DNA of 28,136 nt from JAGBWK01 sp964544595 (GCA_964544595.1 CAZJBM010000030.1:1-28136); one strand, 5' to 3'; shown: positions 8,595 through 17,252, counted from the stretch's first letter. Made by a program: numbers and translations. The notes: generated by a model from the sequence alone, not told the origin.

Positions 8595-10271
8595 ATGAAA
8601 AATCTTAAAAACATCATAAAGAACGCGATATGCGTCGCTGCAATGGCCTCAATGACTTTCGCCGCGACTTCATGCGACGACTTGCTTGACACCAAGCCGC
8701 AGGGCTCGTTCACCGACGACCAGATCGGCGACAAGGAGGCTGTAGACCTCATGACCTCCGCTTACGCGACTCTTCTCTGCCACTACTTCGGCAACAACGA
8801 GTCGTTTGCCGGCCCGATCAACAACTGGGTATTTGACGTACGCTCAGACGACGCCCTCAAAGGCGGAGACGGCGTGACAATGGAAGGCTACATCCACCAG
8901 CTCGAAGTAGGCAACGTGCAGAGCGACAATGACGTGGCCAACTTCAAATGGCGCAACAACTACTACTCTATAAGCCGTTGCAACGCCGCTATCAAGGGTA
9001 TCGCCAACTCAGGCAGCATCTCAGCCGAGAACAAAGGCTCGTTTATCGCCGAGATGAAGACCCTCCGCGCTTACTATTATTTCGATATGTTCCGTATCTT
9101 CGAGAAATTCCCCTATTTCGACGAGACCGTGACCGACCCGAGCGAATGTTCAGCCTCGCAGTACACCCGCGACCAGATCGTAGACTTCATCAAGCAGGAC
9201 CTCCGCGACAGCTACGAGCTTCTCCCCGCAAGCCAGGTTGATCCCGGACGCTTCAACAAATACGTCGCCGCCGCGCTCCTCGCCCGCGTCGATCTCTTCA
9301 CCTCTGACTGGGCCGAGGCCGAAAAATACGCCGGCTACGTGATTTCAAGCGGCCAGTATGAGCTCTACCCCAACTTCCTCGACATGTCGAAGCCTGAGTT
9401 CAACAACCAGTACGAATCGGTGCTCGCTATCCAGTTCTCATCAGCCAACTCTCCCGACCAGTTCAACTTCTGCAACTGTCTTAACTGCACATGGTCGGAA
9501 GGCAACCTCTACGGCAACGGCGACGACTTCTATCTCGCTTCGCAGAACCTCGTCAACGCATTCCGCACCGATGCCAACGGCCTTCCCTATCTCGACGGAT
9601 CGTACAACAACGAGAACGTCGACAAAGCCGACTATGAAGGCAACGTCGATCCCCGCCTCGACTTCACCCTCGGCCGTATAGGCATGCCCTGGCGCTCTCA
9701 CCAGTATAACGAAAGATGGTGCCGCAACCTTGAGCTTTACGGTCAGTACTCAGGCAAAAAGCCTTATCCCGCACCCGAATCGCCCTTCGTGAAACCCGGT
9801 ATCGTGCCCTGGGGCGCATCGTCGCTCAACTGCCTCCTCATCCGCTACGCCGACGTGATGCTGATGAAAGCCGAGGCTCTTATCGAGCAAAACAAGAATC
9901 TCGACGAAGCACGCGGCCTTATCAACCAGATCCGCGACAAGGCTGCCCGCTCGGTTGACCCCTCTTACACTCCCGTCGACTGCAATCCTATGCTCGCCAA
10001 CTACTCGGTTGAGAATTATCCCGCGACAGGCTGGAATCAGGATTACGCCCGCAAAGCCGTGCGCATGGAACGCCGCCTTGAGCTCGCTATGGAAGGTCTC
10101 CGCTGGTTTGACCTCGTGCGCTGGGGCAACGTGGTCGAGACTATCAACGACTACTACGCGTCGGAAGGCAAAATCCGCACCTACTATCAGGGCGCGAACC
10201 TCACTGCCAACGAAATCTACTTCCCGATACCTGTCAACCAGGTTGACAACGCAGGTGACTTATATAAGTAA
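8595..10271 (+). CDS. SusD/RagB-family glycan-binding lipoprotein
   Basis: This 558-aa surface lipoprotein forms the hinged lid of the SusC channel and binds the glycan. The signal peptide ends at a lipobox-like ATSC with the acylated cysteine at C27, followed by DDLLDTKPQGSFTDDQI, the usual SusD mature N-terminus. The central region is helical and TPR-like. Typical C-terminal SusD segments are RMERRLELAMEGLRWFDLVRW (about 493-513) and EIYFPIPVNQ (about 542-551). Length is normal for the family. It lies 35 nt after susC and 24 nt before the next lipoprotein gene, so all three are likely one transcript. By position it corresponds to BT1762 of the B. thetaiotaomicron levan locus. Confidence 0.95.
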   Translation: MKNLKNIIKNAICVAAMASMTFAATSCDDLLDTKPQGSFTDDQIGDKEAVDLMTSAYATLLCHYFGNNESFAGPINNWVFDVRSDDALKGGDGVTMEGYIHQLEVGNVQSDNDVANFKWRNNYYSISRCNAAIKGIANSGSISAENKGSFIAEMKTLRAYYYFDMFRIFEKFPYFDETVTDPSECSASQYTRDQIVDFIKQDLRDSYELLPASQVDPGRFNKYVAAALLARVDLFTSDWAEAEKYAGYVISSGQYELYPNFLDMSKPEFNNQYESVLAIQFSSANSPDQFNFCNCLNCTWSEGNLYGNGDDFYLASQNLVNAFRTDANGLPYLDGSYNNENVDKADYEGNVDPRLDFTLGRIGMPWRSHQYNERWCRNLELYGQYSGKKPYPAPESPFVKPGIVPWGASSLNCLLIRYADVMLMKAEALIEQNKNLDEARGLINQIRDKAARSVDPSYTPVDCNPMLANYSVENYPATGWNQDYARKAVRMERRLELAMEGLRWFDLVRWGNVVETINDYYASEGKIRTYYQGANLTANEIYFPIPVNQVDNAGDLYK

Positions 10272-10295
10272 TCATTAAATCACTCAAGAAAAAAA

Positions 10296-11501
10296 ATGAA
10301 AAAATTAACTTCATATACCATCGGGATGCTCGCGATGCTTCTATGCTGCATCCTCGGCGCTTGCTCCGACTTTGAGCCGACCGAAACTCCCAAGCTCCCC
10401 AATCTCCAGAAGGCGTCTGACCTCACAGCCGAGGTTGTAGGGCGCAAGGTAAACCTTTCATGGACGCTCCCCGCCGATCAGGATATCACTGGTGTGAAGA
10501 TTCTCGTCAACGGCGACAACAACTCCGCGATAACCCTCCCCGGCCGTCAGACCCAATTCACCCTCAAGGGCCTCTCGCTCGCTCAGGAATATCTCTATAC
10601 CGTAAAAGTGATGTACGAAGGCGGATATGTGTCGGAGGGCGTTTCGGTCCATGCCAAAACCCCCGACCAGCTCGAAGGCGTTAAGATGGCTTACCTTCTG
10701 CTCGCCCCCGACGTGGCTTCGCTCCCCGACGACGATGAGCGCGCCGCCGCGACCTGGTTTGCTTCTCAGCCCGACGCCGAGTTCATCCAGCCCTCTCAGA
10801 TCGCTTCGCTCGACACCGACTTCTATCCCGTGATTTGGATCGAAATCGACCGCGTAGGTTTGCCCTTCGGATGGGAAAACCTCCCCGCTGAGGTATCTAA
10901 CGACGCTACCATCGCGGCCCTCAGAGAGTACTCTGCCAACGGCGGTAGCCTCTATCTCGCCAACATGGCCACTCAGCTCACCGTGCCCCTCGGCATCGTG
11001 CCCGACAACATGGCTCCCACCGTATTCGGCAACGGCGAGGGTGGCAGCGGCGACGACGTGTGGGTAATCAACCCCTATCTCGGTTGGGACTTCCGCAACG
11101 GCTCTGACCAGGGCTTCTACGACCGCACCTCTCACGCTATCTTCAAAGGCCTCACCCTCGAGGATCCCAACGGCTACGGCTACAATACCCTCCCCCTCAT
11201 CGGCCCGGGTCAGCGCGAAGACCACAACTGCATGTGGGACTGCAACATCTATGGCCGCGGCAGCCAACCCGACGTGATCAAGAACTTTGAAGTCACCACC
11301 AACTCTCTCGTGCTTGCCACTTGGGGCCATGTGCGCGACCACTGTGTGGCAGGTCTCGTGGAATTCTTCGCCAACGCCGACCATGGCCGTTGCATCGCCA
11401 ACGGGCTTGCGGCCTACGAGTGGAATCAGAACTCCGGCGCGAATCCCTACCAGCACAATGTTGAGCAGCTTACCGCCAATATCCTCAACTATCTGAAATA
11501 A
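10296..11501 (+). CDS. Surface lipoprotein with FnIII domain, SusE-position glycan-binding protein
   Basis: This 401-aa predicted outer-membrane lipoprotein has a lipobox LGAC with C23. Residues about 40-122 form a fibronectin type III domain (KVNLSWTLP, ending HAKTP). The remaining 129-401 form one domain with an alpha/beta character (MAYLLLAPDVASLPDDDE, later WGHVRDHCVAGLVEFF) that recalls DUF4960, a domain I associate with the levan-locus protein BT1761; that family assignment is from memory and not verified. Its place after susD makes it a candidate surface glycan-binding protein that holds fructan near the SusCD pair. It contains no recognisable hydrolase motif. The gene begins 24 nt after susD and is followed by a long non-coding stretch, so it may be the last gene of the susCD transcript. 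Confidence 0.8.
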   Translation: MKKLTSYTIGMLAMLLCCILGACSDFEPTETPKLPNLQKASDLTAEVVGRKVNLSWTLPADQDITGVKILVNGDNNSAITLPGRQTQFTLKGLSLAQEYLYTVKVMYEGGYVSEGVSVHAKTPDQLEGVKMAYLLLAPDVASLPDDDERAAATWFASQPDAEFIQPSQIASLDTDFYPVIWIEIDRVGLPFGWENLPAEVSNDATIAALREYSANGGSLYLANMATQLTVPLGIVPDNMAPTVFGNGEGGSGDDVWVINPYLGWDFRNGSDQGFYDRTSHAIFKGLTLEDPNGYGYNTLPLIGPGQREDHNCMWDCNIYGRGSQPDVIKNFEVTTNSLVLATWGHVRDHCVAGLVEFFANADHGRCIANGLAAYEWNQNSGANPYQHNVEQLTANILNYLK

Positions 11502-11567
11502 TCGTCGCAGTAAGTAAGAAAGAAAAATAAGATAAGATTAGATAATATAGGTTTTTTTATGGTTCTA

Positions 11568-11641
11568 TTAAGTATGTTTCACGATTTAAGCGGCCAGGCG
11601 TAAGTGATATGTGGCTGTAAAAATCAGTGAAGCATACTTAA
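11568..11641. repeat. Long imperfect inverted repeat (74-nt hairpin)
   Basis: TTAAGTATGTTTCAC (11568-11582) pairs with GTGAAGCATACTTAA (11627-11641) with one position that would be G-U in RNA. The helix continues inward, after a single bulged A, with GATTT/AAATC (11583-11587, 11621-11625) and then CGGCCA/TGGCTG (11591-11596, 11612-11617). It lies 66 nt after the surface lipoprotein stop codon and is followed by an A-run rather than a T-run, so it does not look like an ordinary terminator for rightward transcription. It might stabilise the 3' end of the susCD transcript or be a small mobile palindrome. Confidence 0.7.
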
Positions 11642-11728
11642 AAAAAGATTGTTTTTGGGTTAACTGACGATTCTATCTCAGAATTATGAAAGTGTGTCGT
11701 GCCAGATTTCATAATCTATACTATCTGC

Positions 11729-11750
11729 GCGCGATACACTTTTTTTTTAT
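11729..11750 (-). promoter_or_regulatory. Possible single half-site of the fructan operator
   Basis: Read leftward, an A-run continues into GTGTATCGCGC (11739-11729), which matches the GTGCATCGCGC core of the two paired operators at 10 of 11 bases. The second repeat expected 21 bp away is absent and the orientation is reversed, so this may be a weak site or chance. Confidence 0.35.
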
Positions 11751-11878
11751 TAAAATAAAATCCTCAATAAATCGTTAATATAGAGACTATACCATTCTCT
11801 GAAACGAAAAAACGCGCCTGTCCGACAGCTTAATCCGAAATGAAGTCGGAGGCAGCAGCCTAATCAACAAGTTAACCG

Positions 11879-14329
11879 ATGAAATTATTACCGATAACGA
11901 GAAATCTGGGTATGATAGCAGTGGCCGCATCGGCCGCCCTGTCGTCGCAAGCCCGCGAAGTCGCGCGCTTCCCCATGGAAAACAGCGGAGAGAAAATCAC
12001 CGAAACCGTCTCCGGCGCTTCGTTTGACATTAAAAGCGCGCATCCGGCCGAGAATGTCGCCGGAGCCAACGGCAAAGCCTTGCGTTTCGACGGTTATTCT
12101 ACCTACGTCGACGCTAAGGTCGGCGAGATCATACCCGCCGGATCTAAGAAAATGACCGCCTCGGTATGGTTCTCGATTGAAACATACCCGATAGTGGAAA
12201 TCGACGTCAACACCTCTGAGCAGATACCCGTAGCCTCTTGCCTTGATGACAACGCGAAGACCGGATTCGGCTTTTTTGTTGGCTTCGACGGAAAGTATTC
12301 GTTTAAAACCTACGTCGGGGGGTGGCCTCTCGAATTGAAGGTCGACGCGCCCCTCAATCGCTACGAGTGGGTCAATCTCACAGCCGTCGTCGACACCGAA
12401 GCCCGTACAGCGACGCTTTACAACAACGGGGCCCCCGTCGCCTCATCAAAGGCCAATGGCGCCCTTACAGTCGCTAACTCGACCATGAGAATAGGACGAA
12501 GCTTCAACGAGCGGCTTGCGGGCCCATTCTGCCTCACATCATTCAACGGAGCGATCGACGACATCACCGTATGGGATGAGGCTATCGCTCCCGACGTGAT
12601 CGCCTCATGGACTCCCGGCGGCGACACCGACCTTTCGATCCCCGCCTCGCGTTTCGCCGACGACCCGATGCGCCCCGCATTCCACGGCATGCCCGGCGCT
12701 AACTGGACCAACGAAACCCACGGCATGACCTACCACAACGGCCGCTACCACCTCTTTTTCCAGAAAAACGCCAACGGCCCCTTCATGTCGCGCCTTCACT
12801 GGGGGCATATCTACAGCGAAAACCTCTACGACTGGACCGAGGAGCGTATCGCGATAGCTCCGGGCGCTCCTTTCGACATCAAGGGATGCTGGTCGGGGTG
12901 CGTATTCAGCGACGATGAGCTAACTCAGGGAAGGCCCTCCATTATCTATACCGGCGTGGACTACGCCAAAGCCGTGATAGCTCAGGCCACGCCCGCCGAC
13001 GACGACTTGGTGGCGTGGGTGAAGTCAGAGTCACCGATTATCAACGGCCGTCCCGGCGGCTTGTCAGACGACTTCCGCAACCCCTACTTCTTCCGCTCCG
13101 ACAACGGCGCGTATATCATCGTAGGCACGAGCAAGGGGGGCAACGGCGCCACTACACTCCACGCCTACAACCCCTCGACCAAAAGCTGGAGCAACGACGG
13201 CAAGATTTTCTTCTCAGGCTCTAACGTCGCCACCTGCGGCACATTCTGGGAAATGCCCAACATAACCAAAATGGGCGATAAATGGCTCTTTACCGTCACT
13301 CCCCAAAACACTGCCAACGGCGTGGCCGCGCTCTATTGGGTAGGCAACATAAACGCCGACGGCACTTTCAGCCCCGACAAGTCGGCGCCAACCACTATCG
13401 AACTGCCCGGATTCGCCAAAGACGGCTTCGGGCTGCTCTCCCCCACTATCTGCCAGCACGACGGCAAAACCATAGCTCTCGGCATTGTGCCCGACAAACT
13501 CCCCTCAGCCGACAATTATCAGCTCGGCTACGCCCACACTTATTCGCTTCCAAGAGAATGGACGCTCGACAGCGAAGGCAACCTCTGTCAGAAACCCTAC
13601 TCAGGATTGACGGCTATGCGCTCCGCTGAAGGCTTCTCCAAAACCGGCTTCGCGCTCAACGGCAGTATGACGATTGAGGGCGTGGCAGGCCGCGCGGTTG
13701 AGCTTGTCGGCGAGTTTACAGTCGGCTCAGGCCAATGCGGTTTCACGCTTATCGACGACGGGGCCTCGTCGATCAAGGTTTACTACGACGGCTCATCAAA
13801 TGAGATCGTGGTCGACGCCCGCGGCGCGGACCGTCTCGTCAACGATGCCGGCCGATTCGACGGCTTCTACCACAGCCCTCTGCCCAAGCAACTCGCGAAA
13901 GGGGAGAAAGTGAAGCTCAACGTGTTCTTCGACCACTCGGTCATCGACCTCTTTGTCAACGACACATGGGCCTCGTCGGTAAGGGTATTCGCCAAAGGCA
14001 AAGCGCGGGAAAATGTGACCGTATTCGCCGACACGCCCAATCAGGTACATTCCGTAGCGGGGTGGAATCTCAGCGCGAGTAATAGCGCGGGGATAGGCTG
14101 CATCGTCACTGACGATACCGACTCTGAGATAACCGTAGAGTCAGGCAGCATAAAGTACAGCAACGCGAAGTATCCCGGCACCATCTCGGTATACAACATC
14201 GTAGGGGAGAAAATAGTCGAACGCCCTATCGACAGCGCGTCGGGGAGCCTCGCCACTAATCTCAAGGGGCTGTATATAGTGACCCTCCAGAGCGCCGACG
14301 GGGTAATCTCCAGGAAAATCGCGCTCTGA
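11879..14329 (+). CDS. LamG-GH32-fold protein with altered catalytic residues and T9SS-like tail
   Basis: This 816-aa exported protein has a signal peptide (1-25, ending SSQA) and no lipobox. Residues about 30-240 form a LamG/concanavalin-like domain (ALRFDGYSTYVDA, MTASVWFSI, FNGAIDDITVWDEA). Residues about 265-570 form a GH32-type propeller and about 580-730 its beta-sandwich (FFDHSVIDLFVND). The active site departs from the family: WMNDPNG is WTNETHG (276-282), placing E279 at the nucleophile; RDP is RNP (400-402), placing N401 at the stabiliser; the WEC motif is WEMP (457-460), keeping E458 as acid/base. Codons were checked (GAA at 12713-12715, AAC at 13079-13081). The last 65 residues, with VYNIVGEKIV and LKGLYIVTLQSADG, resemble a type IX secretion sorting domain. 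It stands where B. thetaiotaomicron has its surface endo-levanase BT1760. It could be a fructan-binding protein, a hydrolase with changed chemistry, or a less-known GH32 branch. Confidence 0.85.
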   Translation: MKLLPITRNLGMIAVAASAALSSQAREVARFPMENSGEKITETVSGASFDIKSAHPAENVAGANGKALRFDGYSTYVDAKVGEIIPAGSKKMTASVWFSIETYPIVEIDVNTSEQIPVASCLDDNAKTGFGFFVGFDGKYSFKTYVGGWPLELKVDAPLNRYEWVNLTAVVDTEARTATLYNNGAPVASSKANGALTVANSTMRIGRSFNERLAGPFCLTSFNGAIDDITVWDEAIAPDVIASWTPGGDTDLSIPASRFADDPMRPAFHGMPGANWTNETHGMTYHNGRYHLFFQKNANGPFMSRLHWGHIYSENLYDWTEERIAIAPGAPFDIKGCWSGCVFSDDELTQGRPSIIYTGVDYAKAVIAQATPADDDLVAWVKSESPIINGRPGGLSDDFRNPYFFRSDNGAYIIVGTSKGGNGATTLHAYNPSTKSWSNDGKIFFSGSNVATCGTFWEMPNITKMGDKWLFTVTPQNTANGVAALYWVGNINADGTFSPDKSAPTTIELPGFAKDGFGLLSPTICQHDGKTIALGIVPDKLPSADNYQLGYAHTYSLPREWTLDSEGNLCQKPYSGLTAMRSAEGFSKTGFALNGSMTIEGVAGRAVELVGEFTVGSGQCGFTLIDDGASSIKVYYDGSSNEIVVDARGADRLVNDAGRFDGFYHSPLPKQLAKGEKVKLNVFFDHSVIDLFVNDTWASSVRVFAKGKARENVTVFADTPNQVHSVAGWNLSASNSAGIGCIVTDDTDSEITVESGSIKYSNAKYPGTISVYNIVGEKIVERPIDSASGSLATNLKGLYIVTLQSADGVISRKIAL

Positions 14330-14363
14330 GCGCGACTCTTCATCAGGTCAGCTAAGGCCCTGC

Positions 14364-14413
14364 CACAAAAAAATCGCAACCGAGTCAACAGTCGTCGTTG
14401 CGATTTTTTTGTG
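14364..14413 (+). terminator. Strong terminator after the GH32-fold gene
   Basis: CACAAAAAAATCGCAAC (14364-14380) pairs perfectly with GTTGCGATTTTTTTGTG (14397-14413). The descending arm carries seven consecutive T. It begins 34 nt after the stop codon and closes the fructan locus. Confidence 0.88.
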
Positions 14414-14513
14414 TCTAAACCTTAACTTTTACTTCAACTTTTGCTTTCGGGTTTCGCGGATTTTCGCTAAATTCGCGAAAAATTGAATAATTGTAACCAA
14501 ACTTTTCTATACA

Positions 14514-15236
14514 ATGGGAAGAGCATTTGAATACCGCAAAGCAAGAAAACTGAAACGCTGGGGTAACATGTCGCGTACATTTACCCGCATTGGTAAAGAA
14601 ATCACAATCGCCGCTAAAGCAGGCGGTCCCGATCCCGATACCAACCCGCGCCTCCGCGCTCTTATGCAGAACGCCAAGGCCGCCAATATGCCCAAAGACA
14701 CCGTAGAGCGCGCCATCAAGAAAGCTACCGACAAGGATGCCGGCGATTATAAGGAAATCTCTTACGAAGGATACGGCCCCCACGGCATCGCGATCTTCGT
14801 CGAGGCCGCTACCGACAACAATACCCGCACAGTGGCCAACGTGCGCTCATATTTCAACAAGTTTGGCGGCTCGCTCGGCACTCAGGGCTCGCTGACCTTC
14901 CTCTTCGACCACAAATGCGTGTTCAAGATCAAGCCCAAAGAGGGCGTTGAACTCGAAGACCTCGAGCTTGAGCTCATCGACTACGGCGTGGACGAAATCG
15001 TGCCCGACGAAGAGGAAATCGTGCTTTACGGAGCGTTTGAGGAGAACTCCAACATCCAGAACTACCTCGAATCCAACGGATTTGAAATCATCAGCTCTGA
15101 ATTCGAGCGCATCCCCAACGACCTCAAAGAGGTTTCGGCCGAAGACCGCGTCGCTATCGACAAGCTCCTTGAGAAACTCGAAGAGGACGAAGACGTGCAG
15201 AACGTGTTCCACAACATGAAGGAAGACGAGGAATAA
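14514..15236 (+). CDS. yebC: YebC/PmpR-family protein
   Basis: This 240-aa cytoplasmic protein belongs to the YebC/PmpR/TACO1 family, members of which have been described as transcription regulators and, more recently, as factors that help ribosomes through difficult stretches. The N-terminus MGRAFEYRKARKLKRWGNMSR is the Bacteroidetes variant of the usual start (about residues 1-21). The family core KEITIAAKAGGPDPDTNPRL (about 28-47) and MPKDTVERAIKKA (about 59-71) are intact. The C-terminus is strongly acidic (ends KEDEE). Length is normal. It is the first gene of a run with ribE (15-nt gap) and pgi (36-nt gap). A small inverted repeat (TTTTCGC/GCGAAAA) lies 32 nt upstream of the start. Confidence 0.95.
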   Translation: MGRAFEYRKARKLKRWGNMSRTFTRIGKEITIAAKAGGPDPDTNPRLRALMQNAKAANMPKDTVERAIKKATDKDAGDYKEISYEGYGPHGIAIFVEAATDNNTRTVANVRSYFNKFGGSLGTQGSLTFLFDHKCVFKIKPKEGVELEDLELELIDYGVDEIVPDEEEIVLYGAFEENSNIQNYLESNGFEIISSEFERIPNDLKEVSAEDRVAIDKLLEKLEEDEDVQNVFHNMKEDEE

Positions 15237-15251
15237 TCAGAAGTCAACGCT

Positions 15252-15863
15252 ATGTTCTCAGGAATAGTTGAAGAGGCCGCAAAAGTTGTGGCCGTGGAAA
15301 AAGTCGATGGCGGCAACGTGAATCTTCGCGTCGGCTGCTCTTTTACCGACGAGCTACGCATCGACCAGTCGGTCGCGCACAATGGCGTGTGCCTGACGGT
15401 AGTGGAAATATCTCCCGACGGCACATACGTGGTGACGGCTATTCAGGAGACCCTCGACCGCTCCAACTTAGGGCTTCTCAAGCCGGGCGACCGCGTCAAT
15501 CTCGAGCGCTCGATGCTCATGAACGGACGTCTCGACGGCCACATTGTCCAGGGCCATGTTGATTGCACCGCCGAGTGCGTCGACATTGAGGAGGTAGAGG
15601 GAAGCCGCTACTTCAAGTTTAAATATGCCGTAAGCCCTGAGTTGGCAGCCAAAGGCTACATGACGGTAGAGAAGGGATCGGTCACCGTCAACGGCGTGTC
15701 GCTGACGGTGTGCGATTCTGAAATCGACTCTTTCAGGGTGGCCATCATACCCTACACCTTTGAGCACACCAACTTCGGCGACATAAAGGTAGGCTCGCGC
15801 GTAAATCTCGAGTTTGACATCATCGGCAAATACCTTGCCCGCCTCGCCGAGATCAAGGGCTGA
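15252..15863 (+). CDS. ribE: Riboflavin synthase, alpha chain
   Basis: This 203-aa cytoplasmic enzyme dismutates two molecules of 6,7-dimethyl-8-ribityllumazine into riboflavin and the pyrimidine precursor, the last step of vitamin B2 synthesis. It begins with MFSGIVEE, the invariant start of the family. Two tandem lumazine-binding barrels are visible: domain 1 (1-97) with VAHNGVCLTV (41-50), and domain 2 (98-200) with GHIVQGHVD (96-103) at the junction and VTVNGVSLTV (144-153). Length is normal. It lies 15 nt after yebC and 36 nt before pgi. No FMN riboswitch precedes it, since it sits inside an apparent operon. Confidence 0.96.
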   Translation: MFSGIVEEAAKVVAVEKVDGGNVNLRVGCSFTDELRIDQSVAHNGVCLTVVEISPDGTYVVTAIQETLDRSNLGLLKPGDRVNLERSMLMNGRLDGHIVQGHVDCTAECVDIEEVEGSRYFKFKYAVSPELAAKGYMTVEKGSVTVNGVSLTVCDSEIDSFRVAIIPYTFEHTNFGDIKVGSRVNLEFDIIGKYLARLAEIKG

Positions 15864-15899
15864 CAACAAATTTAAATCTCTCAAATTAAAGATAACATC

Positions 15900-17234
15900 A
15901 TGGAAACACTCAAAGTCAACGTAAAAGACACCCTCGGAACTATCTCCGAGGCCGACATCAAAGCACTCGATCAGGCAGCGACTTCAGCTGTCGAAAAACT
16001 TCATAACGGCACCGGCCTGGGCAACGACTTCCTCGGCTGGGTAAACCTCCCTTCAGGCATCTCGCAGTCGTTCATCTCTGAGCTTCAGGGCGTTGCCGAC
16101 GATCTCCGCGCCAAATGCGACTACGTGGTGGCTATCGGTATCGGCGGATCATATCTCGGCGCCAAGGCTGTGATTGAGGCTCTCAGCGATTCGTTCGGCG
16201 CTTACCGCGACGACAATGGCTGCAAAGTGCTCTTCGCGGGCCAGAATATCGGCGAAGACTATCTCAGCGAGCTTATGAACCTGCTCGACGGCAAGCGCTT
16301 CGGCATCATCGTGATCTCTAAATCAGGCACCACCACCGAGCCCGCCATCGCGTTCCGCATGCTCAAGGAGATGCTTGAGAAGCAGGCAGGCAAAGAGGAA
16401 GCCTCTAAGCTCATCGTGGCTATCACCGACGCCAAGAAAGGCGCTCTCCGCCAGCTCGCTACCGAAGAGGGCTACAAGACGTTTGTCATCGAAGACAACG
16501 TGGGTGGCCGCTTCTCGGTGCTCACCCCCGTAGGCCTTCTCCCGATCGCCGTGGCCGGCTTCGACATTCAGGCGCTCGTCAACGGAGCCGTGGAAATGGA
16601 GAAAGCCACCAAAAACGCCGACTGCGAGAATCCCGCGTATCTCTATGCCGAAACCCGCAACGCCCTTTACCGCGCGGGTAAGAAAATCGAAATCCTCGTC
16701 AACTACAATCCCAAGCTCCACTACTTCGGAGAATGGTGGAAACAGCTCTACGGCGAGTCGGAAGGTAAAGACAAAAAAGGTATCTTCCCCGCGTCGGTCG
16801 ACTTCTCTACCGACCTCCACTCCATGGGCCAATGGATTCAGGACGGCGAGCGCACCATCTTCGAGACCGTGATCTCGGTCAAGAATCAGCGCCACAACGT
16901 CGTTATACCCTCCGACGAGGCCAATCTCGACGGCCTTAACTACATTGCCGGCAAGCGCGTCGACGAAGTCAACAAGATGGCAGAGCTCGGTACCCGCATC
17001 GCCCATGTCGACGGCGGCGTGCCCAATATCCTGATCACCATCCCCGCTCTTACCGAGCGCTACCTCGGCCAGATGATCTACTTCTTCGAGAAAGCGTGCG
17101 GCATCAGCGGCTACATCCTCGATGTCAATCCTTTCAACCAGCCCGGCGTTGAGGCTTACAAGAAAAACATGTTTGCCCTCCTTGCCAAGCCCGGCTACGA
17201 GAAAGAGACCGAAGCTATCAAGGCTCGTCTTTAA
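15900..17234 (+). CDS. pgi: Glucose-6-phosphate isomerase
   Basis: This 444-aa cytoplasmic enzyme interconverts glucose 6-phosphate and fructose 6-phosphate. It contains the sugar-phosphate isomerase fold with IGIGGSYLG (79-87), the phosphate-binding SKSGTT (140-145), the family signature GGRFSVLTPVGLLP (202-215), and the C-terminal signature DVNPFNQPGVEAYKK (about 414-428). Length fits the short bacterial form. It is the last gene of the yebC-ribE-pgi run and is closed by a hairpin. It links the fructan locus to central metabolism, since phosphorylated fructose enters at its product, but no regulatory link is visible. Confidence 0.97.
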   Translation: METLKVNVKDTLGTISEADIKALDQAATSAVEKLHNGTGLGNDFLGWVNLPSGISQSFISELQGVADDLRAKCDYVVAIGIGGSYLGAKAVIEALSDSFGAYRDDNGCKVLFAGQNIGEDYLSELMNLLDGKRFGIIVISKSGTTTEPAIAFRMLKEMLEKQAGKEEASKLIVAITDAKKGALRQLATEEGYKTFVIEDNVGGRFSVLTPVGLLPIAVAGFDIQALVNGAVEMEKATKNADCENPAYLYAETRNALYRAGKKIEILVNYNPKLHYFGEWWKQLYGESEGKDKKGIFPASVDFSTDLHSMGQWIQDGERTIFETVISVKNQRHNVVIPSDEANLDGLNYIAGKRVDEVNKMAELGTRIAHVDGGVPNILITIPALTERYLGQMIYFFEKACGISGYILDVNPFNQPGVEAYKKNMFALLAKPGYEKETEAIKARL

Positions 17235-17252
17235 TGATAATATCGACTCATC

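Larger units (their letters stand above)
11502..11878. other. 377-bp non-coding gap with hairpins before the second GH32 gene
   Basis: No credible gene is visible. The stretch is much more A+T-rich than its neighbours and holds a long imperfect hairpin (11568-11641), a second hairpin with 9-bp arms (ATTATGAAA at 11683-11691, TTTCATAAT at 11707-11715), a possible operator half-site (11729-11750) and A/T runs (11740-11760). I find no convincing TAnnTTTG promoter. The gap raises the question of whether the following gene shares the susCD transcript. Confidence 0.7.

Noticed and set aside
10458..11456. Open frame of 332 codons antisense to the surface lipoprotein gene
   Set aside because: Its valine/glycine/alanine/histidine-rich translation is the usual shadow of a biased gene on the other strand; no motif or start signal.
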